Positions 15,235 to 23,529 of a stretch of 64,000 nt of DNA are shown here, piece by piece (position 1 is the stretch's first letter; every line of letters begins with the position of its first letter). The notes under the pieces were generated by a model, which ran no database searches, was not told the origin of the DNA, and worked only from the letters and a program-made list of their open reading frames with translations. The translations under genes and the position numbers were made by a program. Source of the DNA: Bacteroidetes bacterium UBA1941. Lineage in GTDB: Bacteria; Bacteroidota; Bacteroidia; Chitinophagales; LD1. Where the stretch lies: positions 1 to 64,000 of the forward strand of contig DDEZ01000008.1 in the NCBI GenBank assembly GCA_002336805.1. The letters are read 5' to 3'.

Positions 15235-16095
15235 ATGATGAGAAGAGACCCCTTTCAGGCTATAGCCGATCCTAATCGTAGAGCCATATTGGCGCTGATA
15301 GCCCGTGAATCCATGAACCTGAACACAGTAGCGAGCCACTTCAAAGTAAGCCGCCCCGCGATATCCAAGCATATCAAGATATTGCGCCAGTGCGGCCTGG
15401 TAGAGATCAGGCAGAAAGGCCGTGAGCGCTACTGCGAGGCACGCCTGGAGCGCCTGAGTGAGGTAGTGCTTTGGCTGGAGGATTACCGTAGTCAATGGAG
15501 TACCGAGATAGATACGGCGCCAGTGTCAAAACCAGCTGAACCTGCTCCCGCGCCTATAGCAGAGATCACCGTAGATGCAGAGCAAGCGGCCAAAGCTGCT
15601 TCTGTGGCTGCTGCTACCGTGACAGCCATGGAGGTAGAAGCATCACAAGTGAATCTGGATCGGGAGGTAGTAGAGGAATATCAGGCATCTGTGGTAGATG
15701 TGGAGGCGCCTGCTACAGAAATCTCGGAAGTGTCAGAAATAACAGTTGTAAAGGTAGCAGACGAGGTCACCACGGATGCACCTGCTGCGGGTGTAGCTGT
15801 CAAGACAGGTCTGGTGCCATGGGAGGAAGGCTACGATGAGACTGCCGATGCGCTCGTGGAGGATACGACAGAGGAGGTGAGCCTATCTGCCGATGCGGTG
15901 GCGGCAGAGTCGCCAACTGTATCAGTCGTATCCACTGAGGAAGTGCAGGAAGACGAAATAAGTATGACACCGCAACCAGTCCCTCAGCCTGAGCCTGAGA
16001 TCACCCCTCCAGTACCAGCTACTACCGGCACCAAGCCTTCGCGCAAAAAGAAAAGCCCCCCACCAGCAGATACGCTGCAAGGGAGCTTGTTCTAA
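15235..16095 (+). CDS. ArsR-family regulator with long acidic tail ending in QGSLF
   Basis: 286 residues. Residues 1-95 are a typical winged-helix ArsR domain (FQAIADPNRRAILALIARES, then VSRPAISKHIKILRQCGLVE). The usual Cys metal ligands are absent, so it is not an obvious metal sensor. The remaining 190 residues are Ala/Glu/Val/Pro-rich and likely disordered, then basic (TKPSRKKKSPPP), and end in DTLQGSLF. Most relatives stop after the HTH, at about 110 residues. QGSLF fits the Q-x-(S/D)-L-F sliding-clamp-binding motif, by eye only. The gene is divergent from the T9SS cargo gene. Confidence 0.8.
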   Translation: MMRRDPFQAIADPNRRAILALIARESMNLNTVASHFKVSRPAISKHIKILRQCGLVEIRQKGRERYCEARLERLSEVVLWLEDYRSQWSTEIDTAPVSKPAEPAPAPIAEITVDAEQAAKAASVAAATVTAMEVEASQVNLDREVVEEYQASVVDVEAPATEISEVSEITVVKVADEVTTDAPAAGVAVKTGLVPWEEGYDETADALVEDTTEEVSLSADAVAAESPTVSVVSTEEVQEDEISMTPQPVPQPEPEITPPVPATTGTKPSRKKKSPPPADTLQGSLF

Positions 16096-16099
16096 ATTT

Positions 16100-16258
16100 C
16101 TAATGCTTGGGATGAGGATTCTTTTTCCTGCGGATGATGCCGCCCCACTCTCCCTCATAGAAGAGCACAAAGCAAAAAACGGCTATGATGGCGAGCGGGA
16201 TGATAAAGTCCCAGACCATGGGCAACTGTGCGATGGTCTTGAAAATATTGAGTACCAT
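16100..16258 (-). CDS. Small single-span membrane protein (52 residues)
   Basis: A short frame from the ATG at 16258 to a TAG at 16100. The product starts MVLNIFKTIAQLPMVWDFII, continues PLAIIAVFCFVLFYEGEWGG and ends IIRRKKNPHPKH. That is one strong membrane helix followed by a positively charged C-terminus, so N-out/C-in is expected. It lies 96 nt downstream of trmD on the same strand and ends 4 nt from the convergent ArsR-like gene. Family not recognised. The clear hydrophobic-then-basic pattern makes chance unlikely, but expression is unproven. Confidence 0.55.
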   Translation of the reverse strand: MVLNIFKTIAQLPMVWDFIIPLAIIAVFCFVLFYEGEWGGIIRRKKNPHPKH

Positions 16259-16354
16259 GATTTCCTGATTTAATGGTTATGAAATAACGCCTTGATCAGA
16301 ATGCTAGGTCCGAAGAATATGGTACAAAAGCGGGGCCAAAGTGATAAAAGAACA

Positions 16355-17032
16355 TCAATCCTCCAGCATATCCGGCCTCCGCGTCTTAGTACGCTCCAGC
16401 GCCTGATCGTGGCGCCAGTCGGCTATTTTCTTTTCATGACCAGAGAGCAGTATATCAGGCACCTTCATACCGCGAAAGTCTTCAGGACGTGTATAGACGG
16501 GCGGTGATAACAAATCATCCTGAAAGGAATCTGTGAGGGCAGAGGTTTCGTCATTCAGTACACCAGGGATCAAACGGCCTATGGCATCTACCAATACTGC
16601 AGCACCCAGCTCACCGCCACTGAGTACGTAGTCTCCTATGGATATTTCTTTGGTGATATATAGCTGACGCAGCCGCTCATCTATGCCTTTATAGTGGCCA
16701 CAGAGGATGATAAGGTTGCCCTTCAGTGACAGGCTATTGGCCATGCGCTGGTTCAGCGTTTCGCCGTCAGGCGTCATATAGATGATCTCATCATAGTCTC
16801 GCTGAGATTTCAGCTCATCTATGCAGGCTGCTATCGGCTCACACATCATCACGAGGCCTGCACCGCCACCAAACTGGTAGTCATCTACCTTCTTGTAGGT
16901 GCCGAGGCCATACTCGCGCAGGCTTACTACATTAACCTCCAGTAGTCCTTTGGTCTGTGCCCGCTTCAGTATAGAGTGGGAGAGAGGGCTGGTGAGCAGG
17001 TCGGGTATGATGGAGATGATGTCTATGCGCAT
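16355..17032 (-). CDS. trmD: TrmD, tRNA (guanine-37-N1)-methyltransferase
   Basis: 225 residues, full length. TrmD uses S-adenosylmethionine to methylate G37 of tRNAs and prevents +1 frameshifts. It starts MRIDIISIIPDLLTSPLSHS. DDYQFGGGAGLVM and the trefoil-knot segment YVLSGGELGAAVLVDAIGRL are typical. The small membrane protein follows on the same strand. In many bacteria trmD sits with rpsP and rimM; here it does not. Confidence 0.95.
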   Translation of the reverse strand: MRIDIISIIPDLLTSPLSHSILKRAQTKGLLEVNVVSLREYGLGTYKKVDDYQFGGGAGLVMMCEPIAACIDELKSQRDYDEIIYMTPDGETLNQRMANSLSLKGNLIILCGHYKGIDERLRQLYITKEISIGDYVLSGGELGAAVLVDAIGRLIPGVLNDETSALTDSFQDDLLSPPVYTRPEDFRGMKVPDILLSGHEKKIADWRHDQALERTKTRRPDMLED

Positions 17033-17070
17033 GGCGCAAAGGAATAAAATATTAGTGATACAGTGATCGG

Positions 17071-17835
17071 TCAGAGCGCATTGATAAAATGTGCAGATGC
17101 ATTCAGCGTCGCTGCCGTCGCCTCCTTATGCGGCGTATGGCCCACACCAGGCACGATACACTCCTCTGCGTGACCGGTCACCTGTGAGACAGTCCGGCGT
17201 ACCTGATCCAGTGATCCATATTCATCCGCATCGCCTTGTATAAAGAGGAGAGGAGCAGTGATAGCTGGCAGGAGTGATTCGATATTCCAGTCGCGGTAGT
17301 CACTGCGGGTCCATGTCCCGGTCCAGGCTTTGAAGAGTGTATCTACTTTGTCTCCGTGGTATTTTGCCAGCCGCTGTGCGAGGTCGGTGGTTTTATAAGT
17401 CTCCATCGCTGCGCGTATGCCTGCCAACGTGATGTCTTCTACGAAGATGTGCGCCGCCTCGCAGATCACAGCTCTGATGCGAGCGGGATATTTGCTGGCC
17501 GCGATCAGCGCTATAGTGCCACCGTCACTGTGACCGAAAAGTATCGCATCACCTATCTTTTCAGCTACGAGCAGGTCATTGAGCCTGTCAGCCTCCAGCT
17601 CCATATAGTTTACTGGACGCTCATGAGTTGACATAGGCGCGGACTGGCCATATCCCAGCCGGTCATAGATGAGTAGATTGCACTGTGTGGCATCTGCCAA
17701 TCGCTGCGGGAAGTCCCGCCACAGCACGGTGCATCCCAGCGAATCATGTAGGAATACGATGGTAGGCCTGCCGGGATAGATGTCCCGCCGGGCTATGTAG
17801 ATGCCATCTGCAGATAGGGTAGAGGTGACGCTCAT
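17071..17835 (-). CDS. Alpha/beta hydrolase
   Basis: 254 residues from the ATG at 17835. A GTG at 17859 would overlap the terminator of the upstream gene and is less likely. The fold is shown by IVFLHDSLGCTVLWRDFP (oxyanion region), the nucleophile elbow GHSDGG, the acid in IQGDADEYG and the catalytic His in GVGHTPH. A cytoplasmic esterase or lactonase-like enzyme is likely; the substrate is unknown. trmD follows 38 nt downstream. Confidence 0.85.
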   Translation of the reverse strand: MSVTSTLSADGIYIARRDIYPGRPTIVFLHDSLGCTVLWRDFPQRLADATQCNLLIYDRLGYGQSAPMSTHERPVNYMELEADRLNDLLVAEKIGDAILFGHSDGGTIALIAASKYPARIRAVICEAAHIFVEDITLAGIRAAMETYKTTDLAQRLAKYHGDKVDTLFKAWTGTWTRSDYRDWNIESLLPAITAPLLFIQGDADEYGSLDQVRRTVSQVTGHAEECIVPGVGHTPHKEATAATLNASAHFINAL

Positions 17836-17845
17836 ATATGGACAA

Positions 17846-17879
17846 TAAAAAAGAGGCACAATGATCCATCATGCCTCTC
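17846..17879 (-). terminator. Terminator after the acyl-CoA dehydrogenase gene
   Basis: On the minus strand AGAGGCA (17878-17872) pairs with TGCCTCT (17858-17852), followed by TTTTTT. It separates the dehydrogenase from the hydrolase gene. Confidence 0.75.
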
Positions 17880-17896
17880 TGATATGCTAATGAAGC

Positions 17897-19486
17897 TTAA
17901 GCCATCTTCCTGAAAAGGCCCATGAATTTCATCATTTCGCCCAGGTTGCTGATCTTGATCTTGCCCATCATAAATGCCATCTGAGGGTTGGTCTTGCCAG
18001 TCTCGATATCGGCATAGTCCTGCGCCTTTGCCTTGACCTCGCAGGTAGGAGTGCCGTTTAGCCCTTCTTCCACAGTCACTTTCTTATCCTTGATAGTGAT
18101 AGTGAAGTCGCCTTCACCTTCCATCATAAAGTGGAACACGCCGTAAGTAGAATCGTCTACTTTGTCATCTTTCAGTCGGCCCGGGAGAGAGTAGAGGATC
18201 TCTTTTGCTGTCATGTCGCTCATTGTTTGTGTTTGATTTTGGTTATTGTTATGAATTGATTTCGGTTTGTGGTCTTGCGCCAGTGGGGCAGGAGTGGCCT
18301 CCGCGGCTGTGCGCATATTCTGATAGGTGCTCTCATAGTTGATACCATCTATCACCGTCTTGGAGATGATCTCTTTCATGATCTCAGTAGTACCGGCCAC
18401 TATCGTACCCAGGCGGGCATCACGGTAGGCACGCTCTATAGGATACTCGGTCATATAGCCATAGCCTCCAAATATCTGCAAGCACTCGTCAGACGCTTTC
18501 TTGCAGAGTTCTGTGGCCTTCATTTTGGCCATGCTGCATTCCTTTACGGCAAAGATGTTATTGGCCTGCTTCCAGCAGCAGTGGTAGACAAATTGCTTGG
18601 TCACCTCCAGTTCTGTGACCAGGTCCACTATCTTATGACGCAGCACCTGAAACTTTGCCAGCGGCTTGCCAAAGGCTGCACGCTCGTGCATATACTTCAG
18701 TGTCATGTCTATGATATCCTCTGTGGCAGATACACCGAGTATGCCGGCTATGAGACGCTCCAGTTGGAAACTCTCCATGATATAGAAGAAGCCCTGTCCT
18801 TCTTTGCCTACCAGATGGCTGACTGGCACACGCACATTATCAAAAAACATCTCAGCCGTATCTGATGAGCGGAAGCCCATCTTGTCCAGCTCCTTCACAG
18901 TTAAGCCTGGTGTACCCTGATCTACCATGATGAGGCTGATACCGCCTATACCGGCAGATGGATCGGTCTTGACCGCTAGAGTCACAAAGTTGCCATACAC
19001 GCCATTAGTGATGAAGGTCTTGCTGCCATTGATGACATAGTGGTCTCCATCGCGCACAGCTGTGGTGCGTATATTGCCTACGTCAGATCCGGCGCCCGGC
19101 TCTGTGATAGCTATGCTACCTATCCACTCTCCGGAGATCGCTTTAGGCAGGTATTTTTGTTTCAGAGCTTCGCTGCCAGCTTGCGCCAGGTGATTGGTAG
19201 CCATGTACTGATGCACACTCACAGCACCTGATATACCTGCAAAACCTGCTTTATTGAGTTCCTCCAGATAGACTACCGAATACCAGAAGTCATTATCCGT
19301 ACCACCATATGCTTCGGGAAAGTTGATACCAAGGAAACCCTGCTCACCCATACGGCGAAAGATATCTCGTGGTACCCGGCCATCGGACTCCCACTGTACT
19401 ACATGAGGTTTGACCTCTGTCTGTATAAATTGCCTGACTGACTGGCGGAAGAGCTCGTGGTCCTCGGTGAAGTATTGATGTGCCAT
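17897..19486 (-). CDS. Acyl-CoA dehydrogenase fused to an SCP2 sterol-carrier domain
   Basis: 529 residues. Residues 1-385 are an FAD acyl-CoA dehydrogenase (AITEPGAGSDVGNIRTTA; FGGYGYMTEYPIERAYRDAR). The IVAGTTEI block lacks the Glu of medium-chain enzymes, and FQLERLIAG supplies it as in isovaleryl/long-chain types. After a linker (SIHNNNQNQTQT) residues 422-529 form an SCP2-like lipid-binding domain starting MSDMTAKEILYSLPGRLKDD. The linker is A-rich and reads like a leader before an ATG (18223), so the fusion may come from a lost stop codon, or the SCP2 part may also be started separately. Role: fatty- or branched-acyl-CoA oxidation. Confidence 0.88.
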   Translation of the reverse strand: MAHQYFTEDHELFRQSVRQFIQTEVKPHVVQWESDGRVPRDIFRRMGEQGFLGINFPEAYGGTDNDFWYSVVYLEELNKAGFAGISGAVSVHQYMATNHLAQAGSEALKQKYLPKAISGEWIGSIAITEPGAGSDVGNIRTTAVRDGDHYVINGSKTFITNGVYGNFVTLAVKTDPSAGIGGISLIMVDQGTPGLTVKELDKMGFRSSDTAEMFFDNVRVPVSHLVGKEGQGFFYIMESFQLERLIAGILGVSATEDIIDMTLKYMHERAAFGKPLAKFQVLRHKIVDLVTELEVTKQFVYHCCWKQANNIFAVKECSMAKMKATELCKKASDECLQIFGGYGYMTEYPIERAYRDARLGTIVAGTTEIMKEIISKTVIDGINYESTYQNMRTAAEATPAPLAQDHKPKSIHNNNQNQTQTMSDMTAKEILYSLPGRLKDDKVDDSTYGVFHFMMEGEGDFTITIKDKKVTVEEGLNGTPTCEVKAKAQDYADIETGKTNPQMAFMMGKIKISNLGEMMKFMGLFRKMA

Positions 19487-19508
19487 GCAGGTGCGGTGGA
19501 GTGCTTGA

Positions 19509-19790
19509 TTACTCTATAGTGGCGTTGATCCCGCGCTCTGTGATCGCGTCCTTCATCGGTTTCAGCTTAGAGAGTGCGCCGCTCTTTACTGCATACTTGC
19601 CCTTGTAGTGGATCAGGTAGCTACACTGCTCGGCCTGCTCCACGGTATGCTTGCAGACCTCTATCAGCGCCTGTATGACCCAGTCAAATGTATTGACCTC
19701 ATCATTATGCACTATCAGGCGGCTGGTAGTCAGCTCCAGCTCGTCTACCATTACCTCTTCCTCAAACTGAATGTCCGCTAGTGTATTCAT
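19509..19790 (-). CDS. clpS: ClpS adaptor
   Basis: 93 residues. ClpS brings N-degron substrates to the ClpAP/ClpCP protease. The conserved block RLIVHNDEVNTFDWVIQALI holds the substrate-pocket residues, and EQAEQCSYLIHYKGKYAVKS the Clp-binding part. Upstream of the acyl-CoA dehydrogenase by 22 nt and downstream of the aldose epimerase by 36 nt on the same strand, so co-transcription is possible. Confidence 0.88.
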   Translation of the reverse strand: MNTLADIQFEEEVMVDELELTTSRLIVHNDEVNTFDWVIQALIEVCKHTVEQAEQCSYLIHYKGKYAVKSGALSKLKPMKDAITERGINATIE

Positions 19791-19826
19791 CCTCTATCTT
19801 ATGAGCATATCAAAAGTAGAGAAAAC

Positions 19827-20696
19827 CTATGATACGGAGATAATAATTGAGCGATCAAATTTCCCTAACGGCGGTAGGGAAAGAACGCCTTCCTTCTGAG
19901 CAAAGTTGGTATACCGTCCTGCGGTATCGGCACATCCCTGCCACGGTTCTATGCATACATAGTTGGCGTTTGGCTTGGCCCAGATACCGAGGTACTTGAA
20001 ATGCTTGAAGGCCACTGAGAGGCTATGTGCATGTTTGTCAGACTTGATAGTGACCTTGCGGGATTTCAGGTTTTTGAAGATCAGCGCATCATCGTCAAAC
20101 ATACTGCCCTGGAGCGGTATCTTATTGGTATCGACCATGGCCTTGGACCGGCGCCCGTCAAAGAAGCCATCGGTATTGATATGATCGCGCTCGAGCTCTG
20201 TGTCATTGTCAAACTCGAGGTAGTAATCGTCGTACTTTTCACCATCCCGGAATGGTACTGCAAAGGCCGGGTGCGCACCGATACAGAAATGCATCTGCGC
20301 AGTTCCCTTATTGACTACTTCAAAGGTCTGGTGCAGATTATTCTCCTTCAGCTCAAAGCTGATATAAAACTCAAAGTGGCTAGGATAGATCTCGAGTGTC
20401 TGGTGGCTGCTATGTAGCGCAAAAGTAAGGCTATCTACAGTCTGATTGACCAGCTCAAAGTCCGCATGACGGGCAAAACCGTGCTTCTCCATATTGTAGC
20501 TGCGGCCATCTATTTCCACCTTATCATCCAGACAGCGTCCCACCACGGGGAAGAGGACAGGGGCATGCCAGCCCCATACGGATGGATCAGCCTGCCAGAG
20601 ATGCTCAATGTTATTTACCTTATCATATATAGAGGTCAGCTCAGCGCCTTTGGTGCGCACGTTCACACGGAGATAGTTATTTTCTATAGTATACAT
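19827..20696 (-). CDS. Aldose 1-epimerase family protein
   Basis: 289 residues. A GalM-like beta-sandwich of the LacX / hexose-6-phosphate epimerase group. Visible parts are VGRCLDDKVEIDGRSYNMEK, then HGFARHADFELV with the catalytic-type His, and the second His in CIGAHPAFAVPF. It interconverts anomers of hexoses or their phosphates in the cytoplasm; the exact sugar is unknown. No signal peptide. Confidence 0.85.
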   Translation of the reverse strand: MYTIENNYLRVNVRTKGAELTSIYDKVNNIEHLWQADPSVWGWHAPVLFPVVGRCLDDKVEIDGRSYNMEKHGFARHADFELVNQTVDSLTFALHSSHQTLEIYPSHFEFYISFELKENNLHQTFEVVNKGTAQMHFCIGAHPAFAVPFRDGEKYDDYYLEFDNDTELERDHINTDGFFDGRRSKAMVDTNKIPLQGSMFDDDALIFKNLKSRKVTIKSDKHAHSLSVAFKHFKYLGIWAKPNANYVCIEPWQGCADTAGRYTNFAQKEGVLSLPPLGKFDRSIIISVS

Positions 20697-20795
20697 AGTG
20701 AGTTGGTTATGGGTTAAGTCTATTATTTAGGACTGACAGGATACTAGTGTCAGGAAAAGCAATGTACAAAAATCTACGGACAGGTGAGAGCCTTT

Positions 20796-20803
20796 TATCT
20801 TTG
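20796..20803 (+). promoter_or_regulatory. -7 box TATCTTTG
   Basis: Perfect TAnnTTTG 19 nt before the ATG of the SPOR-like gene. No clear -33 TTTG. Confidence 0.4.
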
Positions 20804-20822
20804 ATTTATATAAAACCAACCC

Positions 20823-21455
20823 ATGTACAAGTATATCCTGGCATCACTCGTGACCCTGACCGTAGCTACCTCGGTATGCGGCGCTGAGCTGACCAAAGAA
20901 GAAAAAAAGGCTATCAAATCTGAACTGAAGCAATACAAGAAGAATCCCGCCAGCTACAAGGCGATGATGGATAAGAATAAGGAAGACCTGGATGCAGCCG
21001 AGGCTACCATCAATAAAAACAAGGAGCAGATCAACCAGCTGACCAATGACTTTGCCGATGCGCAGGCCAAACTGATAGAGCGTGGCAATCAGCTGAAGGA
21101 GTGCCAGAACAAGCCAGTACCAAAATGCCCTGAGCCGGTAGATATGCTCGCAGCACCAGCCGGAGGTACAGTTTACAAGGTGCAGTTAGGCCTATACAAA
21201 AAACTAGACATCAATCAGGATTTTGTAAAGCCCAAAGTAGTGGGATTTGAGAAGACCGATAACATGAACAGGTATGTGGTCAGCTACTTTGATACCAAGG
21301 AGGAGGCTGAGCATGTGGCCGGCGACCTGCGTAAACTGGGCCTTAAAGGCGCTTTTGTAGCAAAGTATGAGAACGGGGAGAGGGTGTTTGAAAAAGGAGA
21401 AATCAAAAAGACAACTACCAAAAAGAAGGTAAAGAAAGCACTGAAGGCTGAGTGA
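20823..21455 (+). CDS. Periplasmic coiled-coil protein with SPOR-like domain
   Basis: 210 residues. Signal peptide (MYKYILASLVTLTVATSVCG), then a Lys/Glu-rich coiled coil (about 25-110) and a SPOR-like fold (VYKVQLGLYKKLD...RYVVSYFDTKEEAEHV). It ends in a Lys-rich tail (KKTTTKKKVKKALKAE). SPOR domains bind denuded peptidoglycan at division sites in other bacteria; here this is an inference from fold resemblance. Monocistronic, with a strong terminator just after. Confidence 0.72.
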   Translation: MYKYILASLVTLTVATSVCGAELTKEEKKAIKSELKQYKKNPASYKAMMDKNKEDLDAAEATINKNKEQINQLTNDFADAQAKLIERGNQLKECQNKPVPKCPEPVDMLAAPAGGTVYKVQLGLYKKLDINQDFVKPKVVGFEKTDNMNRYVVSYFDTKEEAEHVAGDLRKLGLKGAFVAKYENGERVFEKGEIKKTTTKKKVKKALKAE

Positions 21456-21475
21456 TCAGCACCATCCGAGATAAT

Positions 21476-21512
21476 AAAAAGCCCGATCTATCACTTTAGA
21501 TCGGGCTTTTTA
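21476..21512. terminator. Strong bidirectional terminator
   Basis: Perfect 10-bp arms GCCCGATCTA (21481-21490) and TAGATCGGGC (21497-21506), with five A before and a T run after. It serves the SPOR-like gene and the convergent OmpH-like gene. Confidence 0.85.
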
Positions 21513-21575
21513 TTCTACTAAGGTCTAATGCTTTATATAAGAAACAAGCCTGACCACTTAACATAACAGTAGAGC

Positions 21576-22175
21576 CTATTTTTTAGCAGCCTCATCCTTG
21601 GCATTCAGTGCTTCTAGTACCGGGCGGGTGATATCCAGTGCCTGGTCTTTGTATAGAATAAGGCTGGTAGCTGAGCTATAGGATATGACGTAGGTATACT
21701 TCTTATCCTTATTGATATCACGGATCACGGTGTCTATTTTTCCGTTTATTTCCTTGAGCAGGGCAGCCATCTCTGTCTGTATCTGAGCGGCGCTATTGTC
21801 ACGTTCCTGCTCGAGCTGGGCGCCACGGTTTTGGAGATCAGTCTGTGCGGCTTCACCTTCAGACTGGGTGAGGGTGCCAGCCTGGGCACGCTGCTGCAGG
21901 CTCATGTAGTCACTCTGCAGGCGGGTAGCCTTGGCTTTGAGGCTGGCCTCCAGGTTGGATTGATTTTTTTCCAGCTCAGCTTTTTTGACCTTGTAGTAGT
22001 TATAGTAGATCTCCAGCGTATCTATATCCACGTAGGCTATCGGATTAGTACCGGCAGAGGCCGGCGGGGTAGGAAGGCTCGGGCCTGACTTCTTGCAATC
22101 TTTAAAATGAAGATAGAAGAGAACTGCAATAGCTACTGCCAAGACTCCGTTGATTCCGATTGAGAGATACTTCAT
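21576..22175 (-). CDS. OmpH/Skp-family periplasmic chaperone
   Basis: 199 residues. An N-terminal membrane anchor or uncleaved signal (SIGINGVLAVAIAVLFYLHF) is followed by PIAYVDIDTLEIYYNYYKVK, the start of the OmpH fold, then a long Gln/Glu-rich coiled coil and a short beta end (YTYVISYSSATSLILY). Skp proteins hold unfolded outer-membrane proteins in the periplasm. Downstream of the TPR gene by 92 nt on the same strand. Confidence 0.85.
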   Translation of the reverse strand: MKYLSIGINGVLAVAIAVLFYLHFKDCKKSGPSLPTPPASAGTNPIAYVDIDTLEIYYNYYKVKKAELEKNQSNLEASLKAKATRLQSDYMSLQQRAQAGTLTQSEGEAAQTDLQNRGAQLEQERDNSAAQIQTEMAALLKEINGKIDTVIRDINKDKKYTYVISYSSATSLILYKDQALDITRPVLEALNAKDEAAKK

Positions 22176-22267
22176 TGTTTATGGGTTTATCAGAGGGAGG
22201 CTATCCGCTCAGCTTTACTTAACATAATATTAATTATAGTCAGAAATACTTAATTTCTGAAAGGCGA

Positions 22268-23416
22268 CTACTTAGATATTGCTTCTATAGTTGTAAGGGC
22301 CTTCTTTACCTCCGGATCCTCAGGCTTTGCGGCCTTTGCCTTTTCCAGATATGGTTTAGCCTGATTAAAGAGTGCATTGCGCTCTACCTTCATTGTTTCA
22401 TACTTTTTCTGGTCAGCTGCGCTCATTGACAGTGTATTCATCACTTTATTGATAGCATTGGCCTTATTGAAAATCAGAGCACCCAATCCCAGGTTTGCAT
22501 CAAAATTATTAGAGTTTATTGCCAGAACCTTTTCATATCCCTGACGTGCGGCTACAGTATCGCCGGTAGTCTCATAGGCCACAGCCAGATTGTACAGCAC
22601 AGACTCGTTGTTTGGATCTTTGGCTGCCAGTTTCTTCAGAAACTCAATAGCTTCGCCTTGCTTCTGCTCACTAAAGAAGAAATTAACCTTGTCTATCAGC
22701 AGGTCACGATCATCTGGAAACTTAGCCAGGCCCTCGTCAGTCAGACGCTTGGCCTCCGCCAGGTCACGCTTCTTATTGAGAGACACAAGTGTCTGATACA
22801 TAGCTGGCTTCAGAGAATCCGGGCCTACAGCGAGAAAACGCTTGTAGGCATTGATGGCTGCTGTAGTGTCCTTTGCGCTCTCAGCACTGAGACCAGCATT
22901 GCGGAAGGCTGTATTCAGCGTATTTTCAGTTACTTTACTATTGTGCGCCAGCAGGATTTCGTTCAGGTCACCGATCCCGAGAAAGAAATCGTAAGCTGAT
23001 TTGTAATCCTTTGCCTGATATGCCTCTACGCCATTATTAAATAATGTGGCGGTGAATCCTTTCATAGCTTCTACTGCGTCAGACCAGTCCTTAAACTTAG
23101 GCTCATTGAGCTGTTGCATCATTTTATATGAGCGTACAGCCTCCAGTGACGCTTTCGGATACTTGCTGTGCACTGCTTCGTCTGAGGCTATCAATGAGTA
23201 GATCTCCGCCCTGTACCACCATGTTTTAGTGGCTTTTGAGGTTGTTTCGTCCTGGATAGCGATGTCAATGTTTTTGGCTGCGTCCTCCAGATAGCTGGCG
23301 CCTTCCTTGTTGTTATAAGATGTCATGGCGTTGTATGCCGAGATCACCTTGCCACTCTGAGCCGAGGCTGAAAAGGCAAAAAGAGCAGAAACTGATACAA
23401 AAAATAGCTTTTTCAT
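22268..23416 (-). CDS. Exported TPR-repeat protein
   Basis: 382 residues. Signal peptide MKKLFFVSVSALFAFSASAQ, then helical repeats over most of the length, clearest at SVLYNLAVAYETTGDTVAAR and NFDANLGLGALIFNKA. Periplasmic protein-protein contacts are likely. It lies between gyrA (upstream) and the OmpH-like gene, all on the minus strand. The partner is unknown. Confidence 0.82.
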   Translation of the reverse strand: MKKLFFVSVSALFAFSASAQSGKVISAYNAMTSYNNKEGASYLEDAAKNIDIAIQDETTSKATKTWWYRAEIYSLIASDEAVHSKYPKASLEAVRSYKMMQQLNEPKFKDWSDAVEAMKGFTATLFNNGVEAYQAKDYKSAYDFFLGIGDLNEILLAHNSKVTENTLNTAFRNAGLSAESAKDTTAAINAYKRFLAVGPDSLKPAMYQTLVSLNKKRDLAEAKRLTDEGLAKFPDDRDLLIDKVNFFFSEQKQGEAIEFLKKLAAKDPNNESVLYNLAVAYETTGDTVAARQGYEKVLAINSNNFDANLGLGALIFNKANAINKVMNTLSMSAADQKKYETMKVERNALFNQAKPYLEKAKAAKPEDPEVKKALTTIEAISK

Positions 23417-23529
23417 GTTAAAATGCTGTTTTTGGATGAAAATATTGGTTTAGACCCGCTTTCATGGTGCTGCAAAGCTATCTACCCGCACTCTGAAAAC
23501 CAATGATCTATGTTTTTATGACAAAAAAG

